A stretch of DNA of 14,491 nucleotides, taken from positions 1 through 14,491 of the forward strand of contig CAJXPH010000048.1 in the NCBI GenBank assembly GCA_913057765.1, read 5' to 3'. Position 1 is the first letter of the stretch. Each line of letters starts with the position of its first letter. A program made the position numbers and the translations under genes. Of this stretch, positions 13,318 to 14,491 are shown in pieces. The notes under the pieces were generated by a model, which worked only from the letters and a program-made list of their open reading frames with translations, was not told the origin of the DNA and ran no database searches. Source of the stretch: an uncultured Campylobacteraceae bacterium. GTDB taxonomy: Bacteria > Campylobacterota > Campylobacteria > Campylobacterales > Arcobacteraceae.

Positions 13318-14202
13318 ATGCAAAAAAGAAGTACATATAATAAAAATGTTCAAATAGCTAATAATACTATGTACTATATTTATGAGCATATAGATACAGA
13401 TATAAATATTGATGATTTAGCTTTAGAGTTTAATCTTAGTAAATTTCATTTTCATAAAGTATTTAAAGAGATAATGGGTGTAAATATATATGAAACTATT
13501 AAATCAATTAGATTGCAAAAAGCATCAAATCTTCTTTTAACTAATAAATATTCTACAATAACAGAAACTGCAAATATGTGTGGGTATAGTTCTCAAACAT
13601 CTTTTATTAGAGCTTTTAAAGAGAGATTTCATCAAACACCAAAACAGTGGAGAAATGGTGGATATAAAGACTACTCAACACAGATTTTAGAAAATTCAGA
13701 AATATCATGTTCTAAAAATTCTGATTTTGAAAGAATTGAACCAAAAGTAGTAAAAACAAAAGCTAGAAAAATGTATTACATTAGAAATAAGGGCTATATC
13801 ACACCTGAAGTAAAAAAAGTTTGGCAGAAACTTCAAGCTTGGGTATATACAAATGATATAAAAGAATATGAAGAAGTTGCCATTTATCATGATAATCCTG
13901 CTATTACACAACATGCAGATTGTTTTTATGTCGCGGGAGTTATTCCTAAGGGTAATGTTGACTTGTCAGATACAAACCTTCCTTATTTTTATACCCCAGA
14001 ATCTTTATATGCGACGTTTGAGATAAGTGGACAAATTGGTGATGCTCTTAGGTTTGTTCAATGGGCATATCATGATTGGTTACCAAAAAGTGGATTTGAG
14101 ACAACAACAAATCCTTCATACGCAATTTTTAGAAAAAACCAGTTTTTAGAAGAAGATGAGAAGTTTGAAGCAACTTATTATTTACCTATTCAATATGTTT
14201 AA
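13318..14202 (+). CDS. AraC-family regulator with GyrI-like effector-binding domain
   Basis: The 294 residues form two domains. Residues about 10-115 are the AraC DNA-binding domain with two helix-turn-helices: IDDLALEFNLSKFHFHKVFKE and, after the linker, ITETANMCGYSSQTSFIRAFKERFHQTPKQWR. Residues about 139-294 resemble the GyrI/SbmC-like small-molecule-binding fold (EPKVVKTKARKMYYIRNKGY opening, YATFEISGQIGDALRFVQWAYHDWLPKSGF core). This is the same order as in E. coli Rob. Such regulators bind amphipathic or aromatic compounds and switch on efflux genes. AAGGAA (13308-13313) lies five bases before ATG. Divergent orientation from the EamA-LysE exporter genes and a direct repeat in the shared promoter make control of that operon likely. 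The inducer is unknown. Confidence 0.92.
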   Translation: MQKRSTYNKNVQIANNTMYYIYEHIDTDINIDDLALEFNLSKFHFHKVFKEIMGVNIYETIKSIRLQKASNLLLTNKYSTITETANMCGYSSQTSFIRAFKERFHQTPKQWRNGGYKDYSTQILENSEISCSKNSDFERIEPKVVKTKARKMYYIRNKGYITPEVKKVWQKLQAWVYTNDIKEYEEVAIYHDNPAITQHADCFYVAGVIPKGNVDLSDTNLPYFYTPESLYATFEISGQIGDALRFVQWAYHDWLPKSGFETTTNPSYAIFRKNQFLEEDEKFEATYYLPIQYV

Positions 14203-14231
14203 ATAAAATATAAAAACTTTTAGTTAAACTA

Positions 14232-14245
14232 CTTTTCATGAAAAG
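14232..14245. repeat. Perfect 14-bp palindrome before the 14269 gene
   Basis: CTTTTCATGAAAAG reads identically on both strands. It lies 30 bases after the AraC-type gene stop and 23 bases before the next ATG, so it could be an operator for the downstream gene. As a hairpin it would have almost no loop, which argues against a terminator role. Confidence 0.4.
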
Positions 14246-14268
14246 AATATATATTGAGGTAAAAATAG

Positions 14269-14466
14269 ATGAACATAGATAAAGAGATAGAAAATATATT
14301 TGATAGTTTAAGAAAGGTTCTTTTTTATACGGGACATGGAAAATATAATCATGTAATGAGCTTGGAAGATGTGGAAAATATTAAAACAAGCCTTGAAAAG
14401 ATACTTAATGTAGAAGAAGAATATAAAGTAGCAAAAACTATTGAAGAGAAAGAAATTATATATAAG
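14269..14466 (+). CDS. N-terminal part of an unrecognised protein (cut by contig end)
   Basis: The ATG is preceded by GAGGT (14256-14260) eight bases upstream, and 66 in-frame codons run to the adapter junction. The visible protein begins MNIDKEIENIFDSLRKVLFY and continues with TGHGKYNHVMSLEDVENI and a charged helical stretch (about 35-66, Glu/Lys-rich). No signal peptide or membrane helix is visible, so it should be cytoplasmic. I do not recognise the family. The codons after 14466 (reading LSLIHISE) are adapter and must not be included. It lies 66 bases after the AraC-type gene on the same strand, so it could be read from the same promoter or from its own. Confidence 0.6.
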
Positions 14467-14491
14467 CTGTCTCTTATACACATCTCCGAGC
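14467..14491. other. Illumina Nextera adapter (read-2 side), not genomic
   Basis: Bases 14467-14485 are the reverse complement of the 19-base transposase mosaic end, and 14486-14491 (CCGAGC) begin the Nextera read-2 adapter. Genomic sequence ends at 14466. Confidence 0.97.

Overview
This AT-rich window reads like a chromosomal contig from the Campylobacterota, most likely Arcobacteraceae. The evidence is the strong AT bias in all three codon positions, AAGG/AGGA-type ribosome sites, and a purB-nrdA pair. In addition, NrdA carries an extra segment between its two active-site cysteines that I recall from Campylobacter/Helicobacter-type NrdA. The genus is an inference. Both ends are sequencing adapter rather than genome: 1-47 is an Illumina Nextera i5/read-1 tail and 14467-14491 a Nextera read-2 tail. 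The two terminal genes are therefore cut artificially, and their open frames run on into adapter.

Layout. 48-216 (-): N-terminus of a membrane sensor, probably a chemoreceptor. 366-2280 (+): a Crp/Fnr-type regulator, a YdcZ-type small DMT transporter and an arylamine N-acetyltransferase, probably one transcription unit. 2277-2474 (-): a 65-residue orphan. 2596-3096 (+): a lipoprotein of unknown function. 3165-3566 (+): a two-helix membrane protein with a C-terminal zinc-ribbon-like tail. 3563-4465 (-): an RluA-family pseudouridine synthase with a TTG start. 4602-9455 (+): core nucleotide metabolism, with purB followed by the class Ia ribonucleotide reductase nrdA and nrdB. 9617-10306 (+): an unrecognised single-pass membrane protein. 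10561-13168 (-): an EamA exporter, a LysE exporter and an AbrB-family membrane protein, read away from a divergent AraC/GyrI-like regulator at 13318-14202 (+). 14269-14466 (+): the start of an unrecognised gene.

How the parts fit. Two regulator-plus-transporter modules flank the housekeeping core. The first pairs acyl transfer to arylamines or hydrazines with a small transporter under a Crp-fold regulator. The second pairs an effector-binding AraC protein with two or three exporters. Both look like small-molecule detoxification or efflux modules, but no substrate can be read from the sequence. The purB-nrdAB block links AMP/IMP synthesis to deoxynucleotide supply.

Non-coding points. Two genes (366 and 3165) have no ribosome site and carry a -10-like hexamer ending six bases before ATG, which predicts leaderless mRNAs. 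A 126-bp imperfect inverted repeat (9450-9575) sits directly on the nrdB stop codon. A 254-bp spacer between convergent genes (10307-10560) is packed with hairpins. A two-turn direct repeat in the AraC divergent promoter is a good operator candidate. I see no tRNA, rRNA, CRISPR, insertion sequence or phage gene, and no clear new multi-gene system; the non-coding elements are the most unusual content.
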